A stretch of 64,000 bases of DNA from Janthinobacterium sp. J1-1 (GTDB lineage: Bacteria > Pseudomonadota > Gammaproteobacteria > Burkholderiales > Burkholderiaceae_D), in contig NZ_CP132339.1 in the NCBI RefSeq assembly GCF_030944405.1, positions 1,178,001 through 1,242,000 on the forward strand. Direction: 5' to 3'. The position numbers were made by a program, and so were the translations under genes. Shown piece by piece: positions 63,072 through 64,000 of this stretch (position 1 is its first letter; the number at the start of each line of letters is the position of its first letter). Under the pieces are notes generated by a model. The model was not told where the DNA came from. It saw only the letters and a list, made by a program, of their open reading frames with translations, and ran no database searches.

Positions 63072-64000
63072 TTATCCGAGCAAGGCTTCGACAAATTCGG
63101 CAGCCACGAAAGGCTGCAAGTCTTCAATTTTTTCACCGATGCCGATGAAATACACGGGCACCGGACGCACGCGGGCGATCGCCGCCAGCACGCCGCCCTT
63201 GGCGGTACCGTCGAGCTTGGTAATCACCAGGCCGCTCAGCTGCAGGGCGTCGTCGAACGCCTTGACTTGCGTCAGCGCATTCTGGCCCGTATTGCCGTCA
63301 ATCACCAGCAAGGTTTCATGCGGCGCGCCTTCCATGCCCTTGCCGATCACGCGCTTGATCTTTTTCAGTTCTTCCATCAGGTGCAGCTGGGTCGGCAGGC
63401 GGCCCGCCGTGTCGACCATCACCACGTCGATTGAGCGCGCCTTGGCCGACTGCACCGAGTCGTAGGCCACGGCGGCCGGGTCGCCCGATTCCTGCGAGAT
63501 CACGGTAATGTTGTTGCGCTCGCCCCAGACCATCAGCTGCTCGCGCGCGGCGGCGCGGAAGGTGTCGCCGGCGGCCAGCAGCACCGATTGCCGGTTCGAC
63601 TGCATGTGCTTGGCGAGCTTGCCAATGGTGGTGGTCTTGCCGGCGCCGTTGACGCCCGAGATCATCATCACCAGCGGCTTGTGGCGGCCCAGTTCGAAAC
63701 GTTTTTCCAGCGGACTCAAGAGATCGATCAGCAGCACTTTCAAGGCGGCCTTGACGGCGGCGGCGTCGAGCAGCTTGTCTTCCTTGACTTTCTTTTTCAG
63801 GGCCGTCAGCAGGTAATCGGTGGCGTCGATGCCGGCGTCGGACATCAGCAGCGCCGCTTCCAGCTCTTCATACAGGGCGTCGTCGATCTTGGCGCCGACA
63901 AACAGTACCGACAGGGTATTCGAGGTTTTCGACAGGCCGGCCTTCAGGCGCGTCATCCACGATTTCTTTTCCGGCTCGGCGGCCACGATCACGGGTACCA
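63072..64000 (-). CDS. ftsY: Signal recognition particle receptor FtsY, N-terminus cut by window edge
   Basis: The C-terminal NG domains are complete: N domain four-helix region, G1 GVNGAGKTTTIGKLA, DTAGRLPT, and TKLDGTAKGG. The frame stays open through the edge (63993-64000) with no stop, so the true start and the usual acidic A domain lie outside. The GTG at 63990-63992 is an internal codon. FtsY docks SRP-ribosome complexes at the membrane. It heads ftsY-ftsE-ftsX. Confidence 0.95.
   Translation of the reverse strand, partial: VPVIVAAEPEKKSWMTRLKAGLSKTSNTLSVLFVGAKIDDALYEELEAALLMSDAGIDATDYLLTALKKKVKEDKLLDAAAVKAALKVLLIDLLSPLEKRFELGRHKPLVMMISGVNGAGKTTTIGKLAKHMQSNRQSVLLAAGDTFRAAAREQLMVWGERNNITVISQESGDPAAVAYDSVQSAKARSIDVVMVDTAGRLPTQLHLMEELKKIKRVIGKGMEGAPHETLLVIDGNTGQNALTQVKAFDDALQLSGLVITKLDGTAKGGVLAAIARVRPVPVYFIGIGEKIEDLQPFVAAEFVEALLG

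Noticed and set aside
63990..63992. GTG as the start of FtsY
   Set aside because: The frame continues without a stop to the window edge, and FtsY proteins carry an N-terminal acidic domain not present here.

Overview
The window looks like chromosomal DNA of a high-GC betaproteobacterium of the Oxalobacteraceae (Janthinobacterium/Massilia/Duganella type). This placement is an inference from gene content: an aa3 cytochrome oxidase cluster with its assembly factors, pilT-pilU, glcDEF, ubiA next to oxyR, and ftsY-ftsE-ftsX-rpoH order. No database search was run. Both window edges cut genes: a TonB-dependent receptor on the left and ftsY on the right. I see no rRNA, tRNA, CRISPR array, transposase or prophage.

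Layout. 1-4.7 kb: Fur-box-controlled TonB receptor, pirin, a DUF2442/DUF4160 pair and a cobalamin adenosyltransferase. 4.8-8.7 kb: glycolate oxidase glcDEF. 8.7-13.1 kb: a GGDEF/EAL protein and the twitching ATPases pilU and pilT. 13.2-17 kb: PLP-homeostasis protein YggS, proC, a LysE exporter and a MocR regulator. 17-21 kb: anti-sigma/ECF sigma pair, a DUF3455 lipoprotein, a yqjD-yqjE-yqjK-like set and ubiA. 21.2-22.8 kb: oxyR and rfaE2 (divergent). 34.5-44.1 kb: coxB, coxA, a 38-codon gene, ctaG, DUF2970, coxC, then surf1, a Sco-like gene, ctaA, ctaB and sco, which together make, metallate and haem-load the terminal oxidase. 44-51 kb: transporters, a serine hydrolase and an NhaR-type regulator. 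50.2-53.8 kb: a tellurite-resistance-type island (DUF475/TerC-like, terD, AIM24-like, terD, small YqaE-like). 53.9-59.5 kb: ABC exporter whose permease is fused to a CPBP protease, an ArsR regulator, and a shortened cytochrome P450 coupled to an ABM monooxygenase. 59.7-64 kb: rpoH, ftsX, ftsE, ftsY.

The most unusual region is 22.9-32.2 kb. Six same-strand, closely spaced genes encode a beta-rich cytosolic protein, a membrane-anchored vWA-like protein with a degenerate metal site, a small two-helix membrane protein, a 1230-residue tubulin/FtsZ-like GTPase candidate ending in a GYF_2-type domain, a zinc-ribbon membrane protein with long proline-rich linkers, and a glycine-zipper lipoprotein. 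Together they span cytosol, inner membrane and (inferred) outer membrane, and read as one envelope-spanning machine built round a tubulin-like protein. I know of no experimentally described system with this composition.

Regulatory signals that can be read directly include a Fur box over the receptor promoter and a near-perfect CIRCE element placed between the -35 and -10 of the rpoH promoter. There are also several intrinsic terminators, a REP-type palindrome after the tubulin cluster, and two related long imperfect palindromes centred on GTAC motifs.
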